From assembly GCA_910578215.1 (NCBI GenBank), contig CAJTPH010000037.1:30348-39204 (forward strand): a DNA stretch of 8,857 nucleotides. Reading direction: 5' to 3'. The position numbers and the translations under genes are program-made. Below are positions 1 through 7,063 of the stretch, in pieces; the first letter of the stretch is position 1, and each line of letters opens with the position of its first letter. This stretch comes from an uncultured Acetatifactor sp. (GTDB lineage Bacteria > Bacillota > Clostridia > Lachnospirales > Lachnospiraceae). The notes beneath the pieces are model-generated. The model was not told the DNA's origin, did no database searches, and saw only the letters and a list, made by a program, of their open reading frames with translations.

Positions 1-2037
1 CGGCGCCGCGGAAGCGCTTTTTTTCTGCATGGGCGGGGCGCTGAGGCTGTTGATCTCCACATCGATCTGCAGAAGCTCCTCTCCCGCGTCCGCCGCGCCT
101 GCGCCGTAAATGCCAAACAGCGACAAATGCCTTACCCCAAACCGCAGGGACTCGACGCCGTCCAGCATGACCCGCTCTACCGGCACCGCCTCCGCCTGCC
201 CGTTCCTGTCCAGGGTCAGCATCTTCAGATTCTGCCCTTTGAGATGCTCCGGCACCGGAAGCACCACGGTGAGGGTCTGCATGCCCAGCTTGGTCAAGGG
301 TATGCCGCTGCTGTCCGTGAGCGTCAGATCATAGACTGCCATGTCGGCAGGCAGCTCCGCGCCGAAGGCTCTCATACATGCCTTTTTCATAGGCGAGATG
401 TTTTCCGGAGTCTCTATCGTCAACGTATAGCTGTCGCCTGCGCCCTCAAGAGAGGCGGAGGCATTCTCCGGCCCCACCACCGTCACGCCCCTGTTCTGGG
501 ACTGCCCCTGAGGATATGGCCTGTAGGACACATTGGACAATCTCTCCGCAGAGGTCTCATGAGTAAGCTCCGGCGCTTCGCCCTCATAGACGATATCGGC
601 GGTTCCGAACGCAAACAGCCCCAGCTTCTCAACCGACGCCGGAAGACTGACGCTTTTCCCTGCGGCCGCCGTGCCCCGGAAGGCTCTGTCCTTTATCTCC
701 CGGACGCCCGAGCCGAACTGAATGTCAGCCAGCCCGCTGCAGTCCTCAAATGCCGCCTCGCCCACAACCTGCAGGCTGTCCGGCAGGGACAGGGACTTTA
801 GCTCCTTATGGCCAGCGAACGCCTCTCCCGCTATCACGCGCACGCCCTCGGGAACAGCCGCCGTATCCCCGCTTCCCCGATACGCCACAAGCACGCCTCC
901 CTCTATCAGGAAATCGCCCTCCGCAGAGGAGTCTCCGTTCAGGAAGCCCTCCACCCATGCCGTATGTTCAAACGCCTTGGGCTCCACATTGACAACCGTT
1001 TCCGGCAGCCTCACATCCGTCAGATAATCACAGTGATAAAAGGCTCCGTATTCAATATCCGTCAAGCCCTCGGGCGCGGCGAGTCCTGTCAGGGAGCTTC
1101 TGGCAAAGGAAAACTGCCCTATGGTCCTGATTCCCTCCGGCAGGCTCAGCGACCTGAGACGCGAGCTGCGGTAATACGCCTGATCCGCCACCGTCCTGCC
1201 GTCCACTACCGTAAACTTCGCAAGACCGCCCGACAGATCATCCATCAGGTCCGCCACGGGAATGGTATCCACCTCAAGGTAAGCGCCCCCGTCATAAACC
1301 CGAAGCTGCGTATTGTCCGCAAGGATAAAGGCGCTGTCCCCCACGATCGTGGCAGAGCCCACCTGCTTTCCGTCATCCGCGGGCGACGCGGTCGGCTGCG
1401 GTATAACAGGCTGCGGCGTGCTCACCGACGGGTCAGAAGGGTCAAACCCGGGCACATCCTCATACTCCGCCATTTCCTTCTGGTGCTCATAAAACCACTG
1501 CGCATATTTTTCCGCCGCACTTCCCTGCGTACAGTCAATCTTCAGCTGATAACAATTTTCAAAAGCCGTCTCATGTATGTTTACGGTCTCCGCAGGAATG
1601 GTGATGGTCTTCATATTTACACAGTCCGAAAAGGCATTGATCCCTATGGTGGACACGTTCTTTGGAATCGTCATCTGCCGCAGTCCCGTGCAGCCCGCAA
1701 AGGCATAATCCCCAACCTCCTTAAGCCCTGTCCCCAGCGTTACGGTGTGAAGATTCCCGCACCACCAGAAGGCATAGGGCTCGATTCGCTTGACCGAATT
1801 GGGAATAACCACCTGCTCGATATTTGTGTTTTGTTCAAAGGCATCCTTGGATATAACCTCGACCGTGTCGGGGATCGTCACATTCTTTTCAAAGCCGCGG
1901 TACTTTAACAGCGTGCCTCCCTGTATTACAAAATCGGAAGCAGATGTCGCCGCATCTGCCTCCGATACAGGAAGCTGCATGATTATCAGTGCCGCAACTA
2001 TCATCAGGACACCTAAAATACGCTTTTTCCTTCTCAT
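1..2037 (-). CDS. BspA-type leucine-rich-repeat (LRR_5) surface protein, C-terminus beyond window
   Basis: The frame is open from ATG at 2037 to the left edge with no stop, so 679 codons are visible and the end is missing. The start is supported by GAGGGG 7 nt upstream. Residues 1-30 form a signal peptide: basic MRRKKR, a hydrophobic core, and probable cleavage near ADA-A. LRR_5 repeats of the AFxxC/VxIPxxVxxI type occupy about 50-165. A Pro/Ser/Thr-rich linker with PQP and SP motifs spans about 195-225. A second LRR block covers about 280-485. Both blocks have a lead-in of the form DFxIxGGxLxxYRG (35-48 and 375-388), an internal duplication. Residues 535-647 resemble the C-terminal module of the neighbouring giant LRR protein. 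The family consists of exported surface proteins used in adhesion or host interaction; the ligand here is unknown. The gene is probably cotranscribed with the sortase and the giant LRR gene upstream. A sorting signal may lie beyond the edge, but this cannot be seen. Confidence 0.9.
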   Translation of the reverse strand, partial: MRRKKRILGVLMIVAALIIMQLPVSEADAATSASDFVIQGGTLLKYRGFEKNVTIPDTVEVISKDAFEQNTNIEQVVIPNSVKRIEPYAFWWCGNLHTVTLGTGLKEVGDYAFAGCTGLRQMTIPKNVSTIGINAFSDCVNMKTITIPAETVNIHETAFENCYQLKIDCTQGSAAEKYAQWFYEHQKEMAEYEDVPGFDPSDPSVSTPQPVIPQPTASPADDGKQVGSATIVGDSAFILADNTQLRVYDGGAYLEVDTIPVADLMDDLSGGLAKFTVVDGRTVADQAYYRSSRLRSLSLPEGIRTIGQFSFARSSLTGLAAPEGLTDIEYGAFYHCDYLTDVRLPETVVNVEPKAFEHTAWVEGFLNGDSSAEGDFLIEGGVLVAYRGSGDTAAVPEGVRVIAGEAFAGHKELKSLSLPDSLQVVGEAAFEDCSGLADIQFGSGVREIKDRAFRGTAAAGKSVSLPASVEKLGLFAFGTADIVYEGEAPELTHETSAERLSNVSYRPYPQGQSQNRGVTVVGPENASASLEGAGDSYTLTIETPENISPMKKACMRAFGAELPADMAVYDLTLTDSSGIPLTKLGMQTLTVVLPVPEHLKGQNLKMLTLDRNGQAEAVPVERVMLDGVESLRFGVRHLSLFGIYGAGAADAGEELLQIDVEINSLSAPPMQKKSASAAP

Positions 2038-2044
2038 CTACATA

Positions 2045-2050
2045 CCCCTC
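2045..2050 (-). promoter_or_regulatory. Ribosome binding site of the second LRR gene
   Basis: GAGGGG lies 7 nt before the ATG at 2037 on the minus strand and fixes that start. The 57-nt gap to the preceding stop codon holds no strong promoter and no hairpin followed by a T-run, so readthrough from the upstream gene is likely. Confidence 0.6.
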
Positions 2051-2094
2051 TGCGCGCTTTGGCACGCACACCATTCAAAGGTTTGAAGGTGGAT

Positions 2095-5000
2095 CTATTT
2101 TGCCTTTACCGCCACCTTTTGTTTCTTCCTTGCATCCTTCTTCATAAACATGACGAAGGAGAGACATGCCAGGCCGATGGACAAAAACCACTTGGGATGA
2201 ATGGGATCTCCCGTCTTGGGCGTATCGTCCGACACGGTTCCCTGTCCCAGCTTGCTGGTATCCACATAGATCACATAGGGTGAGAAATGCTCTGCCGAAA
2301 AAGTCACACAGGGCACGCCGTTAATGGTGGTAAATTTCGGCGAAAGCTTATCCAGCCTGTCGTTTACCACGCCTGCCACCTTGTTGTTGCCCGCGTAAAC
2401 CTTCAGCGAATCGGGCAGCGGCAGGGTAATATCTATCTTCAGGCCCGTGGTATCCGTGATCCTTCTCGACCCCGTGGCGTCATACAGCGTAATATCCATG
2501 GGGAAGTACTTAATGTTGTCAAGGCTCCCGTACTCCGCAATCAGCGCCTTCAGAATGGATTCCGTGGCGTCGCTGTTCTCCTGAATCTTCATGACAAAAT
2601 TATCGGAGGAACCGTTAATTACCACGGAAACTACCCCTGTGTTGGACAGTCCGTTCTTGTCTATTACAACCGTTGTGCCTCCGGTGGGATTGTTTCCGTT
2701 TCCGCCGGAAGGTCGGTTTGTGTTGGTGGGCGGAGTCACGGGACCGCTGCCGCCTCCTCCGCCGGGCTTTGTCCTGTAGTGCGCCGTCACGATGACATCG
2801 CAGTGAGGCATGGTGACAACCGTTGCGTACTGCGTCGTGCTGGCAATCAGCGCCTGCTCGGGCTGAATGGTCCAATGGTCAAACTCCTGCGTGGAGGAAG
2901 CCTGATCCGCAATGATGGTAACCGTAGAATTTCCAACATAACTTCCTGAACCGCTTCCGTTGCGCACCGTCAGCGTATAAAGCTCATCTTCCCAGTCATT
3001 GCTTCCGCCGGAGCCGTTGCCGGAACCATTTCCGCCTCCGTTACCGTCTCCGGGTCCGGGCGTGGGTGAGCTTCCGGGGCCGGGTGAGCCGCCGGGTCCC
3101 GGTGAACCTCCCGGTCCGGGTGAACCGCCGGGACCGGGTGTCCACGAGCCGTTGGGCTGGTACTGTGCAACCACATCCATATCCCTGGTCACCTTGACAG
3201 GCAGCGGAACCCACCCGGTAAAGGTATAGCCCTCCCTTACGGGATTCTGAGGTATAACGGCATCCTTGCCCTTGACCACCGTCTGGGTATTGATCACTTT
3301 GCCGTCCCAGTCCGTAAATCTCACCGTATAGCTGGTTAATTCCGAAGAATCTATCTTCTCGTAGGTGGCCTTGGTGGTTATATTGCTCGTCACATTGCTG
3401 ATCGGTCTGTCCCAGCCCACAAAGCGGTAGCCCTCGCGGGTCAGATTCGTAGGCGCATACGCCGACGCATCCCCGCCCTTCTCGACAATGGCTTTCTTCA
3501 CAAGCGTATCGTCCCAGTCATAAAATTCAACCGTAAAGGTCTCAGCCTTGATATCCTCATAAAGCGCAATAATCGTAGTATCTTCCGTAATGTTATCCAG
3601 AGATCTGGACCAGCCCGTAAAGGTCTTGCCCGCTACCTCCGGAACCTGAGGCGCAGTGACGGATTCTCCGCGCAGCACCCTTCTGGTCCCCAGAATAGTG
3701 AAATCATGACCGCTCATAAACTTTACTTCACAGTATACGGGGTCCTCCGCTCCCACCACCTTAAACCCATGCTGTATCGCAAATTCATAGGGTATGCTGT
3801 TCTCCGGAGTCTTAAAGCTCAGGGTCGAAGCATTCTTCATATTTTCAAAGGATTCCGGATGGATAACGGCAACGCTGCCGGGAATCCTGAGCTGCTGAAG
3901 CCCGCTCTCCGAAAACGCTCCCTTGCTGATGCTTACGCAGGTAGACGGCAGCGTAACGTTCGCCAGTACCTCCGTACCCTTGAAGGCTTCCTCAGGAACT
4001 CCCTTGAGCGAAGACTCCCCAAAGTCCACGATTACGACCTTGGTTCCGCTGAACGCCTCGGGGGCAAGCTCCGAAATCGACGAGACCTCATCCGCCTCAA
4101 CCATGGGATTCGTTCTTCCATACAAATACTCAATGAGCTTATATTTTTTGTCGCCGTTCATCTGGTAGACGATGGAATTCTCACAGGTGAAATTGGCGCT
4201 TCCGTTAAAGTTTACATCGGACAGCTTACCGCTGCCTATAAAGGGAACTCTGCCCAGCGCCGACACAGACTCTGCAATGCTGACATTATCCAGGTTGTCG
4301 CAGTCCGCAAAGGCATAATGCCCTACCGCCTCCACCGCGCCCTCAAGACTGACCGAATTGAAAGCGTCACAGTTTCTGAAAGCACCCGGCGTAAAGGAGT
4401 GAACATTTTTGGTTACAAGGGTCTTGCGCAGCCCGGAGGTCCCTGCGGATTCGGAATCGGTCAAAGGACTGCCGTTTGTGGGATACGCCTTCATTCCCCG
4501 CGCCGTCAGCAAGCTGGTCCCCACATTATTCTCCCTGTAGCTGAACAGCCCTATCTTCTGAGAATCCCCCTTGCCGGCCGCGATTGCTTCGGTATTCTCC
4601 TCCGCCACCGAAGCGCCCTTCAGCGCGTTATCCACAAGCACCGCCGTATTTGCCCTCGTGGAAGCATTTCCGCCGGAAACCGAACCGGAAACCTGCACCG
4701 TCGCGATGGATTCGATTCCGTCCGGCAGCCGCAGATTCAGCACGGCGTCCATAATGGTATTCTTCTGATAATTGGTCATATTGTTAGGGTAATTCTGTAT
4801 GGCCTTGATGGTCTCGCTCTCGTCCTCATTGGACATATAATCATAACCGTTGGCCTTGGTATATCTCTGATTCCTCAGGTCGTTGACGGTCGGATAATCG
4901 ATCAGCTCATTCAATCCCGTAACCTCATTGTGACGCACTACCAGATGGGTAGGGAAGCCGCTGTAATAGGTCAGGAAGGTCTTTTTGGACGATCCGAGCC

Positions 5001-7056
5001 CGATAGCCGACGGGTCTGACATTGCATACTGAAAAGGTACGCTGCGGGGCGAAATCGTTCCCACAAAATTCAGGAACCACTCCTCCTTGGTCTGTCCGTT
5101 ACAGCCTCCGATATGGCCTGCCGTGATATCCTGTGTGTTAAAGGTACCCGTGCCGATACTGCCGATTTTTTCCGCGTCTGTATAAATCACCCACTTCAGG
5201 TTATGGCACCCCTGAAACGCGCTGTCCGCAATAGTCGCCACAGACGCCGGAATAGTCACCACGTTCAGGTTGCACTTGTTCCGGAAGGTGCCGGAACCGA
5301 TTGCATTGATGTTTTTAGGACCTATAGTCTCCGGCAGTGCCAGTGAGTGCAGGTTGTCGCTTATATCGCATTTTACCAGCTCGTTGTTCTCGTTTACCCA
5401 GAAGGTGGCCGTATTTCCGGTCTCCTGTCCGTTGTCTCCGATCTCTGCAACGACCTTTTCATAAACGTTCATGCTCAGGTCGGGATCGTAAAACTTAAAG
5501 GCAATCTTCTTTTCCGTAGCCGTCTCGTGAAGCTTGCTGTTCTTTCTGCCCCACAGATAAAACTTTGATTCCGTTCCCTCGGGATTCTTGGGGCACTGCG
5601 CAAGGAATTCCTTCCAGCCAAAGCCCGCCCAGTCGCCGTCGTTCAGATAAAAGGTCTGGCTTCCGTCCGCCTCGTTGTCCCTGTAGCCGCTGCGGATGTA
5701 CTCCAGTGCGACACAGCCCTGAAATTCGCTGACATCCAGAGAACCGGTGTAAGAATTGGGCAGCACAAGCTGCTTCAGCTTAGCGCAGTCCTTGAACACG
5801 TTCTGCCCCAGCGCTGTCAGCGCGCCCACCAGAGGGGCGCTCTCGCCCTTGTCGTTCGTATAGTCCGGATAAATCATATTGACTTCCGTAAGCTCCGAGC
5901 AGCCCTGGAACGCAAAGTTGCCGATCGCCTGTACATGGCCGGGCAAATCCAGAGAGGGCAGCATCGTACAGTTCTCAAAACAGCCTTCGCCCATCTTCAG
6001 CAGGCCGCAGCTCACGTCAAATTTTGCCTTTGTCATACTGCCGCAGCCGGAAAACGCGTAATTGCCCAGGCAGTTAAGACCGTTTCCGAACTCAACCGTA
6101 GCAAAGCCGCAGTTTGCGAAGGCATAGTCGCCGATACCCGAAATAGAGTCGGGCAGCCTCAGTGTGGTAATATTGGTCTTGGCGTAGAACACGCCCTGTT
6201 CCGCCTTCGTCACCGTACCTGCAATCCTGAACTCCCTGTTCGGATCGTCTCTGACCTCCTCCAGATACTGGTTGCCGATATAGCCCACCATCGCGTTGGC
6301 GATACGGGGCTGGTCGTTCAGCTTGTATGTCAGGGGCTTGCCCGAGGCGTCAACCGTATCCGCTATATAGAACTGTGCATGCTTGATCCATGTGGAACGG
6401 GTAGAATACAGGCAGGGATAATAAACGCTCTCCTTCACATAGACAGGATTGCCGGCGGAATCCTTGATGGGATTGCCGTCCTTGTCTACATCCTGAATAG
6501 GGTTTCCGCTGGCATCCAGCTTATTTTCCTTCATCTCATAGTAAAGGAACTTATTGTCCAGATTAACCGCCGCGCTTCCGGTGATGGTACTCTCCACGGA
6601 GTATTTTCTGTACGCCTCCATGCTCTCCGGAATCTCCAGGACGCCGCCCTCCAGGCTTCCCACCTGTTCATAGCCCAGGATGACCGCGTAACGGCTGTCG
6701 CCCGATTCCTGTCCGGTGGCCGACACATAGGCAAACCTGAAGATAACGCTGGTACCCTCCATATAATAGGAGTAAATGGTTGCGTTTTCGTCTATCTTGG
6801 GAACCCCGTGACCGTCAAACACGTTCACAGAAATGCTTTCGCCCTGATGATTCGCCACCGGCGCCGCCTGCAGCCCATCCACGGGAATCGCCGCCACCAC
6901 AAGTGCGGACGCAAGGAACAGAGCTCCCAGCGTCTTGCGAATCGAACGCTTCAATCTTCTATTCTTTCTTTTTGCAGTATCCGCAGTACTCCCTTTTCCG
7001 GCGCTTCCGCCTGTCTTTCCGGTATTTTGCCTGCCTGCATTGGAATTAGTTGCCAT
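2095..7056 (-). CDS. Giant LRR_5/InlB-repeat surface protein with TPKTGD sorting signal
   Basis: The product is 1653 aa. I chose ATG at 7056 (MATNSN) over the in-frame ATG at 7092 because AAAGGAG sits 10 nt before it and the earlier start lies inside the sortase gene. Domain order: a signal peptide with an unusually long basic n-region (about 1-42), hydrophobic 43-59 and cleavage near LQA-AP (64); a non-LRR region (about 70-290) containing a DxDxDG loop at 189; LRR_5 blocks at about 294-450 and 567-640; a non-LRR island (about 645-880); a third LRR block (about 881-1108); three InlB/Flg_new-type beta-grasp repeats (1109-1302); a Pro-Gly linker (1303-1352); a divergent InlB-like repeat (1353-1422); a Gly/Pro/Asn/Thr linker; a C-terminal module (1463-1605); TPKTGD (1612-1617); a hydrophobic helix (about 1622-1641); and a tail rich in Lys and Arg. 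It is inferred to be a wall-anchored adhesin or scaffold attached by the adjacent sortase. Its ligand is unknown. Confidence 0.95.
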   Translation of the reverse strand: MATNSNAGRQNTGKTGGSAGKGSTADTAKRKNRRLKRSIRKTLGALFLASALVVAAIPVDGLQAAPVANHQGESISVNVFDGHGVPKIDENATIYSYYMEGTSVIFRFAYVSATGQESGDSRYAVILGYEQVGSLEGGVLEIPESMEAYRKYSVESTITGSAAVNLDNKFLYYEMKENKLDASGNPIQDVDKDGNPIKDSAGNPVYVKESVYYPCLYSTRSTWIKHAQFYIADTVDASGKPLTYKLNDQPRIANAMVGYIGNQYLEEVRDDPNREFRIAGTVTKAEQGVFYAKTNITTLRLPDSISGIGDYAFANCGFATVEFGNGLNCLGNYAFSGCGSMTKAKFDVSCGLLKMGEGCFENCTMLPSLDLPGHVQAIGNFAFQGCSELTEVNMIYPDYTNDKGESAPLVGALTALGQNVFKDCAKLKQLVLPNSYTGSLDVSEFQGCVALEYIRSGYRDNEADGSQTFYLNDGDWAGFGWKEFLAQCPKNPEGTESKFYLWGRKNSKLHETATEKKIAFKFYDPDLSMNVYEKVVAEIGDNGQETGNTATFWVNENNELVKCDISDNLHSLALPETIGPKNINAIGSGTFRNKCNLNVVTIPASVATIADSAFQGCHNLKWVIYTDAEKIGSIGTGTFNTQDITAGHIGGCNGQTKEEWFLNFVGTISPRSVPFQYAMSDPSAIGLGSSKKTFLTYYSGFPTHLVVRHNEVTGLNELIDYPTVNDLRNQRYTKANGYDYMSNEDESETIKAIQNYPNNMTNYQKNTIMDAVLNLRLPDGIESIATVQVSGSVSGGNASTRANTAVLVDNALKGASVAEENTEAIAAGKGDSQKIGLFSYRENNVGTSLLTARGMKAYPTNGSPLTDSESAGTSGLRKTLVTKNVHSFTPGAFRNCDAFNSVSLEGAVEAVGHYAFADCDNLDNVSIAESVSALGRVPFIGSGKLSDVNFNGSANFTCENSIVYQMNGDKKYKLIEYLYGRTNPMVEADEVSSISELAPEAFSGTKVVIVDFGESSLKGVPEEAFKGTEVLANVTLPSTCVSISKGAFSESGLQQLRIPGSVAVIHPESFENMKNASTLSFKTPENSIPYEFAIQHGFKVVGAEDPVYCEVKFMSGHDFTILGTRRVLRGESVTAPQVPEVAGKTFTGWSRSLDNITEDTTIIALYEDIKAETFTVEFYDWDDTLVKKAIVEKGGDASAYAPTNLTREGYRFVGWDRPISNVTSNITTKATYEKIDSSELTSYTVRFTDWDGKVINTQTVVKGKDAVIPQNPVREGYTFTGWVPLPVKVTRDMDVVAQYQPNGSWTPGPGGSPGPGGSPGPGGSPGPGSSPTPGPGDGNGGGNGSGNGSGGSNDWEDELYTLTVRNGSGSGSYVGNSTVTIIADQASSTQEFDHWTIQPEQALIASTTQYATVVTMPHCDVIVTAHYRTKPGGGGGSGPVTPPTNTNRPSGGNGNNPTGGTTVVIDKNGLSNTGVVSVVINGSSDNFVMKIQENSDATESILKALIAEYGSLDNIKYFPMDITLYDATGSRRITDTTGLKIDITLPLPDSLKVYAGNNKVAGVVNDRLDKLSPKFTTINGVPCVTFSAEHFSPYVIYVDTSKLGQGTVSDDTPKTGDPIHPKWFLSIGLACLSFVMFMKKDARKKQKVAVKAK
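2098..2223 (-). other. C-terminal sortase sorting signal of the giant LRR protein (TPKTGD)
   Basis: Codons 1612-1653 encode TPKTGD, a short spacer, a hydrophobic segment beginning WFLSIGLACL, and a basic tail beginning KKDARKKQK. This tripartite layout is the classical cell-wall sorting signal. The first position is Thr rather than Leu, so the motif departs from canonical LPXTG and resembles the (S/P/N)PxTG signals handled by some clostridial class B sortases. Cleavage would be expected between Thr and Gly. Confidence 0.88.
2254..2604 (-). other. C-terminal module shared with the second LRR protein
   Basis: Residues 1485-1601 align by eye with residues 535-647 of the downstream LRR protein (97-435). 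Matching landmarks in order are NFVMKIQ/SYTLTIE, DITLYDATG/DLTLTDSSG, ITLPLPDSLK/VVLPVPEHLK, and INGVPCVTFSAEHFSPYVIY/LDGVESLRFGVRHLSLFGIY. The module is predicted to be beta-rich. It sits between the repeats and the anchor in the giant protein, so a stalk or wall-proximal role is plausible. I cannot name a family for it. Confidence 0.65.
3065..3136. repeat. Four 18-bp tandem repeats encoding a Pro-Gly linker
   Basis: Four consecutive 18-bp units start at 3065, 3083, 3101 and 3119, each beginning GGTGAG or GGTGAA on the plus strand. On the coding strand they give repeated SPGPGG-like hexapeptides inside the linker at residues 1303-1352. The units differ mostly at wobble positions. Such repeats commonly vary in copy number between strains and would change the length of the surface stalk. 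Confidence 0.9.
3151..3732 (-). repeat. Three InlB/Flg_new-type beta-grasp repeats in the giant LRR protein
   Basis: Residues 1109-1172, 1173-1241 and 1242-1302 are three copies of a 61-69 residue unit. Shared landmarks are VxFxDWD (FMSG in copy 1), a Lys/Arg-Gly turn, REGYxFxGW (GKTFTGW in copy 1), a run containing ITxxTT or equivalent, and a closing AxY. This is the pattern of the Listeria-Bacteroides repeat, a small extracellular beta-grasp spacer or adhesion module. The copies are diverged at the protein level, so this is an old duplication. Confidence 0.88.
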
Positions 7057-7063
7057 TTTCTCA

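Noticed and set aside
127..1908. Plus-strand open frames 127-801 and 808-1908 opposite the second LRR gene
   Set aside because: The minus-strand frame is continuous with a signal peptide, LRR repeats and an RBS. The plus-strand products are Arg/His-rich with no recognisable domain, typical of antisense shadows.
2074..2087. Palindrome TTCAAAGGTTTGAA between the two LRR genes as a terminator
   Set aside because: It is AT-rich with only a 2-nt centre and no T-run follows on the minus strand, so it would not form an intrinsic terminator.
3065..3136. CRISPR-like array
   Set aside because: The units are 18 bp and contiguous, with no spacers, and they encode an in-frame Pro-Gly linker.
3706..5019. 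437-aa plus-strand open frame
   Set aside because: It lies entirely opposite the LRR and InlB-repeat coding of the giant gene. Its composition is that of an antisense frame and no RBS supports the start.
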